The notes beneath the pieces are model-generated. The model was not told where the DNA came from. It saw nothing but the letters and a program-made list of their open reading frames with translations, and ran no database searches. From Volvox africanus (taxonomy: Eukaryota > Chlorophyta > Chlorophyceae > Chlamydomonadales > Volvocaceae), in assembly GCA_030268105.1 (NCBI GenBank), contig BSDZ01000013.1:148501-212500 (forward strand): a DNA stretch of 64,000 nucleotides. Direction: 5' to 3'. The position numbers were made by a program, and so were the translations under genes. Below, piece by piece: positions 48,932 to 59,749 of the stretch. Within the stretch, counting starts at the first letter, position 1. Every line of letters begins with the position of its first letter.

Positions 48932-50568
48932 GGGTTTCGCAAACACAAGGAGGACAGCAACAAACACGTTAGGTTACGGCTAGAAGATTATAGAAGAGAA
49001 TATTTCATAAGGTATTTTAAAATTTGCAGCGTTGAAACAGGTGGACAAAGACTCGGGCAGCATGTTGCCCGCGGTAGCTCCCCTGCGGAAAGCAGGTGTG
49101 GAAGCACTTTGTGCACAACAGCATTCGCCGCATAAAACTAAAGAGCTATTAATCCACCGATGTTACGTGGCTGGCAGAATGGCTCCCAGTTAACACCATT
49201 TGATACCCCCTCGCAAATGACTTACAAATGGGCGCATCGGTGTGTAAATTTCGTTTACTTAATTTATAGTTCCATGCGCAGCTTCTACAACACTGTCTTC
49301 AGTTTCTTACGTGGTTGCTTCCCTGATGCCCCCTACCTACCGAGTCATGGAAATGCTGATTGGTAGTTCTGTATTGATCCTTGACATGTGGATACCTCTC
49401 CGTCTGGTTGCCAGCAAGCGCCCCATACACCATTCTTGAGCAAGTGAAGGGAATCGACCCTTAAGCGAAGAAAGACTCGGCGATCACGAAGGACCTCAAA
49501 ACAGGCTGAGCTACCCAGTGAAGCACTTATCAGAATCTTAATCGGTTACCTAAAGCTCCTGGGTCGAAGTGCAGAAACAAGGTAGCGTATCTTAGATAAT
49601 GCGACTAAATAAGAAGCGACTAAACAATCTATTCCTCTGCCTAGAGTAGCAAGGCTGACTGAAAACTGAATGTTTTAAGGTAGAGGGGCCGTAAAAGCTT
49701 TAAGAACTTACCGCCGCTTAGAGTTACGGCACCTATCTATGTACGACTGACCATCATGGTTGCGTTCGGTGTTGCGCTGTCACGGGGCGTTTTCTTCATA
49801 CCAATTACCAGCATGATTATGTGTGAGCATTTGATGAAATGTCGTTTGATCGAAATCACGATGCATATTTGAAATGAAACCCAGGGACGACAGCTAGGGT
49901 TAATAACAAGTATGTTCACGTTTTTGTAGCCCCCATAATTGGAACTAAATTATTGCAATGCAGCAGCCCCATAGCTCAACTTTAAGGATTGTGAGGCTAC
50001 CCGCCGCAGACTCTGGATATAATCTGTGCGCCAGCGCCCGAGAGGTAGTCCTCGCACGGTAACGGCGGCTTTCAAACCAATTATAATCTAAAGCTGTCTC
50101 ATTTAGTAGCTATTTCGGTTCGTGGCTCGCAGGGCGCATCCTCTATTGTCCGGGCATGTTGGATTAGTAGACTGCCAAGGCGTTTACTGTGTGGCCAAAC
50201 TTGGCGAGGGCGACTCACGAGCATCAGTGACCGCTGTATATGAACTACAGTTATGTACAGGTATGCTTGGCTAAATTATAAGGCAACGCGTTACACCCAT
50301 TCCTTCCTGCTGCTTGAGTGGGTCAAACCCCTTGGAAACGGGCTACCGCATCTATTTAGTCAACAACCCGTCAATCTTTTTTAATTTAGGGTCTAATTGC
50401 CGTTTGCATCATGCGTCGTTGAATTTCCAGAGCACCTCTTTGTCGTCAGTCGCCGTATCTCCCCAGCCCGGCACTCTGCTGCGCCCGAATCCCCAGACAT
50501 CCCCGCCGCCTCAACAACGCCAAAACACGAACCGCCCTCATGTTTATCCACATGTTATTATCATTCTG
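48932..50568. other. Intergenic region between the small gene and the WD40 gene
   Basis: AT-rich. It holds the tRNA-like element near 49440-49530 and upstream sequence of the WD40 gene. Frames at 49160-49366 and 49737-49919 are not supported. Confidence 0.4.
49440..49530 (-). repeat. tRNA-like element: degenerate tRNA or tRNA-derived SINE
   Basis: On the minus strand, GGTAGCTCAGCC (revcomp of about 49505-49517) matches a pol III A box and GGGTCGATTCCC (49449-49460) a near-consensus B box about 53 nt later, as in a tRNA with a slightly long variable region. An anticodon-like stem-loop GGTC/GATC lies between. Acceptor-stem pairing is poor, so a functional tRNA is unlikely; a tRNA pseudogene or SINE head is more plausible. 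Volvocine genomes are known to carry tRNA-related SINEs. Confidence 0.4.
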
Positions 50569-53500
50569 ATGGGGGCCACCGCGCGCTGGCCGTTTCGGTC
50601 CCCAGCAGGTGCCGGTTCCGCTCAGCCGCTACACAAGGAGTGGTGCGACTTCCAGCTCCTCCCCGATGGCGGGCTCCTGCTGAGTCAGAAGAGCTCCGCG
50701 CGAATCCTGTTCGCGCAGCTGCCGCTGTGTGAGGGCGAGTCGGGACCCGTCTTCCTGTTCGGATGCCACGAGGGTGCGTTTCCTCATCGCAAACAAGATG
50801 GCGTCATTGCAGTACGCCGCGCGGCACGCATGTATGTATGTACGTTTGGGCCTTACGAGCTGATGAGGCTGGTAACAATAAATTAAACATGTACGTGCAA
50901 CGCCCAACACGTCGGCCCTCACCCGACCGTTTGCTGCCCCCATTCAGCCTGGAGGCCGTCACCACCCGAACCCTCCCGCGCTCATTCCCCCTGTTCCCTC
51001 ACCCCTCCGCCCACCTGCCCACTCACACCCCGTCCCGCGTAACGCTGGCCGCACAGGTGCGGTCCTAAGCTTGGCCACCAATCGCGAGTTGCTTCTGTCC
51101 GGCGGAGCGGACGGCTGCGTGCGGCTCTGGGGTCTGGACAGCGGCTCCCTCTTGGACTGCTGCAGGCGCCAGGGGGCGGTCGGCGGCCACGTGACCGCGG
51201 TGGCCTTCGCGGGCCCGCTTCTGGTGAGACCTTGGAACCGCCCCTCACTGCGCCCCGTTGAGTGCGGGGCGGCTGCCTACGATCTGGGTCGGGAACCGGG
51301 TCGCACAGAGGCGCGCGGACGTGTGTGTGTCTGTGTGTGCACGTCTGTCTTGCCGCGATAAAGAAGCGTCCGTTGGATTGCCTGTACGTGCGTGTGAGTG
51401 AGTGGTGTGTGTGCGTGTGTTGTAGGGGGCCCCGGTTGGCCATAAAGGCCGGCAAAGATTGTTTCTTCTAGCCAGCAACATGAGATCTGTGACGTCAGCG
51501 ATAACGTTACGCGGATGCTCGGTGTCTCCATCCGGTTAACGGTTAATGATTAGTCCATTGGTTATGGCCGTCCGTTGCTGCTGTCAAACCCTCACCCACC
51601 CGCCAAGTTTCCACACATGTCCCCCGCCCCGCCTTCTCAACGGCGTCTCAACTGGTTGCTTCTGTTCAGGTCGCCGCCGGTACGGACCAGGGAATCGTGT
51701 GTATGTACGATATCTCCACCTCACGTCTTGTGGTCGTACAGCGCTTCACCGCGGGCGAGGGTCCCATCACGGCGTTGTCGACTCGTCTCACGCCACGGCA
51801 AGTGTACGACGTAGCCACGGCGGCAGCGCCGCGTGGCCCTGATGGCGGCGGCGTCCTGGTGGCCCCTGTCGGTCTCCCCTGGCGTAGCTCCCCTGGTTTC
51901 GGAGCAGGATTCGACGACGGCAGCGGCACCGGTGGGTGGGTTATCAGTGCTCTCTCTCGCCCTGGGGTCTGATCCGCTCGTGAATTCCTTAACCGCTATA
52001 ACGACCTCAACGATCACAACCACCTGCCTTCTTAGACCACGCACACCGTCCTCTCGCAACCTCCCCCCACATAGACATACACACACGTTCAGACACGCTG
52101 CTGGCGGTCGCTTCCCCGGCGGGCTGGATGAAAGTGTTTCGGGCGGCGCGGAGCGGAGAGGACGCCTGGCAGGTGGTGCATCACTGTACGCTGGACGGTC
52201 CGCCGTACCTGTCGTATAGCCCCGATGGAAATTACCTGGCGGTGGGCGCAGGTGGGTTTGTGGGGGATGAGAAGGTGTGTTGCGGATTGCCTCTCCGGTT
52301 CTGTGCTTCCGTCCCAAACGGATCTGCCTCCGTACGACACACTCCGTTGCCCCCTTGCTCGTCCCCCTGCCTTCTGCTCTTCCACCACAACAGGTGAGCG
52401 TTTGGAAGTACTCAACGCCACCACATTTGAGGCAAGTACATTTCAGTTAGCTGTTTTCAGTTGGTTATTAATGGATTATCGGCGGGCTGACACTGAAAAG
52501 TAACCAGCACAGCAGCGCTTCTCCGCTTTCCCTTTCCACTTATCCTGCTTACCGCTTACCATGTTTCATCAGATCCTACACCCATACGGCGTTCCCGAAC
52601 CCTCCCTCTCCTCCCCGGGAGGCGCTTCTCAAGTTGTCCTTTGTGTTTTCCCGCCCGCCCCACCCCACGCTGTCTTCCGCTCCCCGTCCCCAACCCCCTC
52701 CTGCAGCTCGTCCATCGGCACCTGTTTCAGCGAGGGCCACTCGCGGGTGCGGGTTTTCTGCCTGCATCTGCGGGCGGCAGCTCCCTGTTGGCCATGCAGC
52801 TGGGGGGCAGCCTGGCGGGAGGCACGCGGCTGAGGCTGTTCGCGGCGCCGGCTGGGATGGATCCCGAGCTGGTGCAGGTGCGGGGGAGGGAGAGGGGGGA
52901 TCACTGAGGTGCTTATCGGGAGTCAAAGACTCTTCCCCAGACACCCTATAACTCACACAGACGGCTATTATGTTTGTAATCTTGATTTTAGCTCCTGTAC
53001 AGCAGTGTCCGACCTCGTGCGTTCGCTCTCCCCCACTCCCACTACGGGATTGGGGCGATCGTCCTATTTGTTGATTGAACCTTCCCCCACCTCACCAGGG
53101 CTCCCCTCCCAACGGCCATACTCCCCTCACCCCTCGCACGACCTTCCACCGCTTGACCTCTGCCACCGACAACAGCTAACACTGCCCCTCCTGGACCTGG
53201 GGATCGAGGGCCACGAGCGCCGCCCCGAAACCAACAAGGACGAGCGCTTTCCCGACTCCCTGCCACGGGCGGCCATCAACAATCCAGCCACCAGCAGTCG
53301 TAGAGCCACCGCCGCATCCGCACTCGCGACCACCTCCGAGCTGCTTGGTGGGCTATCCCTGGGCAGCACCTGCCCAACTGCCGCCGTTACGAATGAGCCT
53401 GTGGATGTCAGACGCAGCGGTGCTACCGACGGAAGCGGACAGCAGCCGGCTGCCCTTTCATCGCCGTACCCGTCTTCTCCCTCCGCGCGGCGCAGCCTGC

Positions 53501-56500
53501 CTTGGGGGCTAGGGGGCGTCGATACAGGTATAGGCACGGAGCTCTCTGGAGTGAACCCTGCTTGGGGCTGGCAGGCCTTCGCGCCGTCGCCCTCTGCATC
53601 TTCTGAGAGCCTCGGGACCGGGGGGCAGGGCGGCAGGGCGGCGGCGGCGACAAGCCCAGGCGGCGGCGGCGCAAAGGGGGCGGAACGCAGCCCGTCGCCA
53701 GCGGAGCCATGGGCTTCACCATCGTGGGGCGGTGACGGTGCCGCCGCCGCTGTCGCTGTCGCAACAGCATCTTCACCTCGGCATCCTTTGGGCTCATGGT
53801 CTCGGAGCCCGCCAAAGTCTCCAGCGGTGACTACAGCGAACACCCGGACAGGAACCCATGGGTCAGTGGACATGCCTGAAGGTACTGAAGCTAATGGCGC
53901 AGCATCTGCCGCAGCCGCACATGCTTGGCAGGCGTACCGCCCCACCACACAGCCCGCTCCCCGTAGCTGGATTACCGGACTGCCTCCCCGGGCGGGTGGG
54001 TGTTGCGGGGCGAGTGGAGGGTGTGAGATTCAGCGTGCGGGTTATCCCGAGCAGTCCCGCGCGTATGTGAGTGAGCGTGCATTCCCGACGACGATGTCGA
54101 TGACCGCTGTGTCTGTCTGTTGTGTGTTGTAAAGTAAAATCTATTATAACTTTTACACATCGAATCCCCCTCCGCCCTTTCCAACTGAGTTCCGGTTGGC
54201 TTCGCCGTGTTCTGCCGTACAGACTTCCTGCCGCAGCCCGTATCATCTCCACTGTCGTCGTCTTCACCGCCACGGAGGCAGCCCGCTGCACCCTCCCGCG
54301 CGTTGCAAGGGAGCCCCGTAAAGGCTGCTGCTCCAGGCGCCGGCGCTGGGGTGATGGAGGTGGCCAGTCCTACCACTGACTGTTTCGGAGCCGCCGGCGC
54401 GGTGCCTCATCCCGTCTCCAGTGGCCGCCCGAACTGGGAGGGTTTCGGAGCGGACAGGACTCGGGGGCGCGAGGAGGGCCCGGATGTGGAGGTGGAGGCG
54501 GGGGGATTGTCTGGGGTCTTATGGCACGAGCCGGAGTGTGAGCTACCCTGCTCTGCCACATTGCTACCCGCGACGTCCGGGGGCGCAGCCGTGACGGCAC
54601 CGCCATCATCAGGTGGGGGGTGGGCAGGAGGTAGTCAGTGCGTGTGCGCCGTACAGGCCCCGCTGGGTTGCGACAGCCGATGACCGTTGGGTGGTTATGG
54701 TGAGCTCATCTCTGTGGGTCCAGTTGCTCCTCACCACTTCCACCAACCATGAAACCGTAACCACCAACCATGCAATTGTCCCATCATGGCCACCATATCC
54801 AGCACCATGTGCGTGCTTCGGCGTCTTGTCGGTTGGTTCCCCGTTACCGTTATCCCCCAACCGCCAACCAACATACCCTTCCTCGCCGCGTCATTAGGTC
54901 CTTCACACCGGGGAGAGGGCGACTCGGGTGCGGGCCCGCAGGGCTTCAGGTGCGTGAGTCTCAGGGGACGGAACATGTGGGCAGTTGGAAAGGGGAGGGG
55001 ACACCGCGCATGTTGTGCTGTGTATACGTATGTTTGTTAATTTCCGAATTTACCCTGATAATTATAATCGTAATCATCGTCATGATACACATCCGCGACC
55101 GCCTCTTGGGACCTCAACTGCGTCGTTTAACTTCACCTTTTCTTCCTCTGATTCTGTTGGCCGTTACCACCTGGTCCGGTCTCACTCCGGTCCCCGTGAC
55201 ACTGGTGTATGATTTGTGTACGACCATCACGTGGGACATCAGCACCGGCGCCGCCGAAGTCCTAGAAGCCACCTTCCGTTTTCAACAGCTGCAACATCAA
55301 CACGACCACCATCAACAACAACAAATCAGCACTTACCAACACCAGCAGCAGCGGGAGTGGGAACGACAAGAGCAGCGGGTTCATGACGCCTCCGAAACCA
55401 TCGTGACTGAAGCTGCGGAGGAAGGCTCATCATCTCCCTCACCGCGTGATTCGACTCACATGGCTAACGGTCCTACTGCCACTGCCGCCGCTGACTGGGC
55501 CGCCGCGGGGAGTGGTGATCCCGACCCTCTGTCTCGGACAGCCTTCTTCGGGGATGCCCTTATCGCGGCCCTCAATGACCTTCCTCATGAGACACGACAA
55601 GACCTCACCGCAGCCGCTGCCGCCACTGATGGTACCGCCCCCTACCGCCATGGCCGGCAACTATCACCACCCGGCGCCGGGGTCAGGCCGGGATTGGGCC
55701 GGGGCCGGAGCGACCGCGGAGCTCAGTCTGCGGATGGGGCTTTGAGGGTAGCCGGGCCATTGGAAGGAGAGGGGGTCCCCACAGGGGGCCGGGAGGGAGG
55801 GGAAGAGGGGGCGGGAGGGGGCGGGGCGACGGCTGCAGGGCCCGGACAGAAGGCAGTAGCAATCCAGTTGGAGGAGGACGACACAGATGACATGGTACCC
55901 CGCGGCGCGTCCGGCCTGCCCACTCCCCAACCTGAGTGGTCTCAGGAGCGATTGCGGCGTCACCAACATCTCTCTAGCAACTGGCAGAAGCAGCAGGGGC
56001 CGGGGCGGCGGGAAGCGCTGGGACAGGCAAAGGAGGTGGAGAGTGCAGCCGCGGGACCTAGCAGGGCGTTAGCCGCCCCGACCACCGTTGAGGGCGACCC
56101 CTGCTCCCCCAGCTGCCGACCCCACCCACTCCCCTTCATGATGATAAACCAGGAGGACGTGGCTGCGGCCGCTGCCAGTGATGCTGGCATCTCAGCGCCG
56201 GAGTCTCAGGCGCCCGCGGCTTCTCAGCCCGCCGTATCGTCCTTCCGGGGCTTAAAGCCAAATCACTCCATCAGCCGGGCAATGCAGCAACTGAGGAAAG
56301 CCGCGCCAGCGCAGGAGGGGCGGGCTACAACGGTGGTGAGCGGTGTACGGCATATGCCTCATCAGAGTCGGTATGATGCAGGCGGAGCAGAGGAGGGAGC
56401 GGCGACACCCACCAGTTCCGTGATGCCGTGTTCGGGGTCCGTGTTGTTCGGCTCACCCAGTGACACCGCCACGATGACAGACGCCAAGTCGTCTCAATCG

Positions 56501-58009
56501 ACCACCACAGCGGCGGCGGTGCTGGAGGGAGCTGGATCTCGCCGGCCGCATCATCGGACGTCGGAAACCGATGGCCGTGGCGGCCGCGGTGCCACCACTA
56601 CAGCTGGCCGCGGCAGTAGCGGACTGCAGCAGCTTCAACACCTCCGTCAGTTGCGCCACAGTCAGTATCGACACCAGCTGCTCCTCCGCCGCGGCAGGCA
56701 GGCAGGCATCGGATCACTCAGTGCTGCCTCCGCAGCCGAACCTACCCAGGATAGGCTGGACGTCGCTGCGGCTACATCCGCCCGCCGGTCAGCGCGCTCC
56801 GGATCTGACAGCGCACGCATTGGCGGTGGCGCCGAAGGGAAAAGCTACAGCAACGTCAACGACTTCAGCGCCGCGATGGATTCTTCCATGGCATTCCCCT
56901 GGCAGGTGCGGACCAGCCCCCTCCGCGGCCTGGGGGACCATCCTGAGGCGGACGAAGGGGGCGACCATAGCCGCAGCAGGGATGTACGGTACGCGGCCGC
57001 TGGCAGCAGCCTGATGGACGACGCTGTGGAGCATGGGGAAGCTGAGGAGGGGCCGGTGGGGAGCAGCCCATTACGGGTGCCCCAGCTCGGCTCCACCGAG
57101 CTCATTCTGCGGAAGATTAAAGCACTGTCGCAGGAGCTTGCCGCGCCAATGCCAGCGCCACTCGCACCCGGCGCTCGGGCTGTGCCTCGGGGCGCGGGAC
57201 GTCGCCGGGAGGTTGGAGGCGGACTTCAGGGGTGCAAGGAGGACGGAGGGGAAGCGAAGGCAGTGGGGGGTTTTGTCAACGAGGCAGCGTGGGAGGAGGC
57301 GGCGCGGCGAGCCGCCACAGTTGCCGCAAACGTGCCCCTGGCTAGGCAGTTGTATCGGGGCCTGCCCGCTCTGGACGAAGATGAAGATGAAAAGCTGCAA
57401 CCAGCGCGGTGCGTTGCAATGTGCTGCGGGGCCATGCAGGAAGAGGGTAGAGGGCAAACGAAAACATCGAGGGCAGATAAGGGAGCGCAAACGTGTCTGC
57501 CTTGGCATTGAACCCTTGTCCATCTCGCCATGTGGCTCATCACCCCCTCATTCATGTCTTACACCTCCGCATTGTGCTTTGCCTGGTTTGCAGGTCTCCG
57601 TACGCTCGTACATGACAGTAGAAAATCCTTGTTCATTTATTAAATATCAATACGCTTCATGACGTCATGAATCCTCTGCCGCCTGTATTGGGCGCTCTGC
57701 AGGGCGGTGAAACATCTGCACCCCGGCTGGGTGGCGTCTCGATCGGTGAAGCCCGAGCTGGAGACGCTGTGGCGGCCGTCAGAGCACGCGCACGAAGTGA
57801 GTTGGGGAAGTTGAGGCCACAGGGAGGTGGGAATGGTGATTCGGGCCATCGGAACCGCTCCTGACCGCTGCCTCCCGGTCTACCCCTGCATCCCCCTCCC
57901 CGATCGAACCGCGCAGGTTTGCACAACACGCGGTGTCGCGACCTATCTGCCGCCCGCCCCTGCCGAAGTGGCCATCAGCGGACTGGGTGTGCCGTGGCTG
58001 TGCTTATAG
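50569..58009 (+). CDS. WD40-repeat protein with long low-complexity region (12 exons)
   Basis: Exons: 50569-50773 (start tentative), 51057-51223, 51670-51931, 52093-52251, 52394-52431, 52707-52877, 53176-53995, 54223-54612, 54898-54949, 55243-57408 (5' end tentative), 57703-57796, 57917-58009. The phases agree and give about 1538 residues. The first 330 residues form WD40-like blades: HEGAVLSLATNRELLLSGGA, DGCVRLWGLDSGS, VAAGTDQGIVCMYDISTSR, YLSYSPDGNYLAVGAGERLE. The middle is Ala/Gly/Ser/Gln-rich. The last part has amphipathic segments (STELILRKIKALSQELAAPM; WEEAARRAATVAANVPLARQ) and a compact end, AVKHLHPGWVASRSVKPELE then VATY LPPAPAEVAISGLGVP, that looks conserved. I cannot name the family; a scaffold role is inferred from the WD40 domain. 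Intron 5 begins with GC (GAG/GCAAGT). In-frame sequence is open upstream to 50314, so the start may be earlier. Confidence 0.68.
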
Positions 58010-58045
58010 TTTAACAGCTGCCGCTGCCGCTGTCCTGCATGTGTC

Positions 58046-58504
58046 TTATGATAAACAAAGCTTTTCGAATTGCCTGTCTGTCATGCTGTGTGTGTAGACA
58101 TCGTTGAGATACACGGCATCATGAGACCCTGAGCGATCATGGCACCAGGCTACTCGGCCCAAGGAGTCAAAGGCCTCTCGTGGCAGCCCGAGAGGCCTTT
58201 CACAGAGACTCGTCGCAAAGCGAACTGAGACATAGAGACTTGGGGGAACCTGACTAGGCCGGTCGTTTGGAGGAGCTTTTGTGTCGCAGGCTACGGCAGT
58301 AGCGCTACCCCCGCCAGATGCGGGAATTGGACGGAAAACGGCATCATGATGCAAACCAGGGGTGGGGATGGACGCACACGTCATGGAGAGGCAAAGTACA
58401 ATTGTATAAAAGGAAATACCCTGTTCCAACATCGATGACGTGGTAGTAATCGCAGTAATGTGACATAAGCAATCTTTCACCGTCAATGCTCCGCAGCAAC
58501 ACAT
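58046..58504 (-). CDS. Unsupported-to-weak open frame, convergent with the WD40 gene
   Basis: A 152-codon frame ends at 58046, only 37 nt from the WD40 stop. The C-terminal half (REAFDSLGRVAWCHDRSG, then DRQFEKLCL) looks protein-like, but it spans the perfect hairpin at 58169-58200. It may be the 3' part of the gene carrying the exon at 58876-59043. No family recognised, and splice phases between the two were not resolved. Confidence 0.22.
   Translation of the reverse strand: MCCCGALTVKDCLCHITAITTTSSMLEQGISFYTIVLCLSMTCASIPTPGLHHDAVFRPIPASGGGSATAVACDTKAPPNDRPSQVPPSLYVSVRFATSLCERPLGLPREAFDSLGRVAWCHDRSGSHDAVYLNDVYTHSMTDRQFEKLCLS
58169..58200. other. Perfect 12-bp inverted repeat with 8-nt loop
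   Basis: AAAGGCCTCTCG pairs with CGAGAGGCCTTT around the loop TGGCAGCC. It lies 160 nt past the WD40 stop, in its probable 3' UTR. Confidence 0.75.
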
Positions 58505-58875
58505 GGCCTTGCCCCGAATGCCTCCACGGCATCGCTCTTATGGCCTTATCCGCACCAGGGCTCTCCTTACCCTACCCATAAGGCCTAAGTTGATAGGGGA
58601 TGACGGTGATGCGATTCTCACTACATGAGCTCCCCTCAAGTCAATCCAGCCAACGTGAGGCCCAATACAAACAAGAAGCTGGTGTCATGTGTATGTGTGT
58701 ATTTTATTCGAGGTTATGCGCATACTCAGTGGTAGCCCTATGTAAGGAAATAAGGTATACTCTCTACGAGTCCCAGAGTAGACCTCATGCTAGGGATCAA
58801 AGCTGACGTTGTCTACGTACACACCTTGTATAGAGCAGAAGAGGAACGGGAGAGGGAGTGGCGACCATCACTCAC

Positions 58876-59043
58876 CTTTCCCTCCTCTCCTGCCTCGCAA
58901 CCCTGCTTCAGCACTGCCTCATTCCACAGGAGCATGCGCCCCTGGGTGTCTCCGCCCGCCGCCGGCCGGAATAAGGGGAAGAGCAGCTGGACAACTAGAA
59001 AGACCTCCCCGCCCCCACATGTAAGGCCGCCACAAACCTTTCT
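58876..59043 (-). CDS. Candidate internal exon of an unidentified minus-strand gene
   Basis: A 56-codon stretch is bounded by an acceptor (GTCTGCAG) and a strong donor (AAG/GTGAGT). In one frame it reads GGGEVFLVVQLLFPLFRPAA and GRMLLWNEAVLKQG, with a hydrophobic core and no stops; a second frame (EKGLWRPYMWGRGG) is open for about 40 codons. Sequence at 59060-59270 may contribute an upstream exon. I could not decide the frame or the family. Confidence 0.3.
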
Positions 59044-59749
59044 CTGCAGACAGGCAAGCGCACCCAGAAGCGCCTGGACGTTACCTGGCAACATTTGAGA
59101 CCGGGGCCTAACACTGAGCCATCAGATGCAACCAACCGCCACCGCCCTTCCAAATCGTATCCCGAAGCTATATCCCCAATTCACAAATCAGCTGTCAGGT
59201 TAATAGTCCGCTGGAATCTTCGCCACTTCAGCTCCGGAGCCTCGCAGCATTCTGACATCACCGCGGCGACTGGATGGTGCCGGTTGGTGCAGCGGACTTG
59301 GACACGGATACGGCGGTGGTGATCAGCTTTAGTCGCTCGGGAGGATTTGGGTTTCAGCTAGTGCCAATGGGACTATGTTACACGGGCAGAGCCCCTCCTG
59401 GGACAAACTGTACTTGTATTTCCTGGTCATAGCTTTGTAAGTCGCTTTGTAAGTTCTTGGCATGCAAAAATGATCTAATTTGATCCAAGGAGTACCAAGG
59501 TTTATGGCTATGCAAGTAGTTGTCAACGTAGGGTTGCATGATGCTAAGCTACATCTCTGCACCGCCTCTGCCAACCGTGCGCCGCAGCCGCAAAGCCCCC
59601 TTGGGCCACAATCTACCTTTCCACATCTTCCGGACGATGAGACTGCCATCGATGACTGGTGGCTGAACCACCGGCGGTGTCGCACATGCCGGTGCAAGCG
59701 GCCCATGCAGCACCGGGCATGGACCTGAGGGTGCCGCGACCGCAACCAC

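Noticed and set aside
52992..53075. WD40 exon reading LLYSSVRPRAF after TTTTAG
   Set aside because: It runs into a stop with no donor giving the right phase, whereas the acceptor at 53176 continues in phase 0.
57594..57615. Short alternative last exon of the WD40 gene (SPYART then stop)
   Set aside because: Phase fits, but skipping to 57703 and 57917 gives two further phase-matched exons with a better protein; kept only as an alternative.
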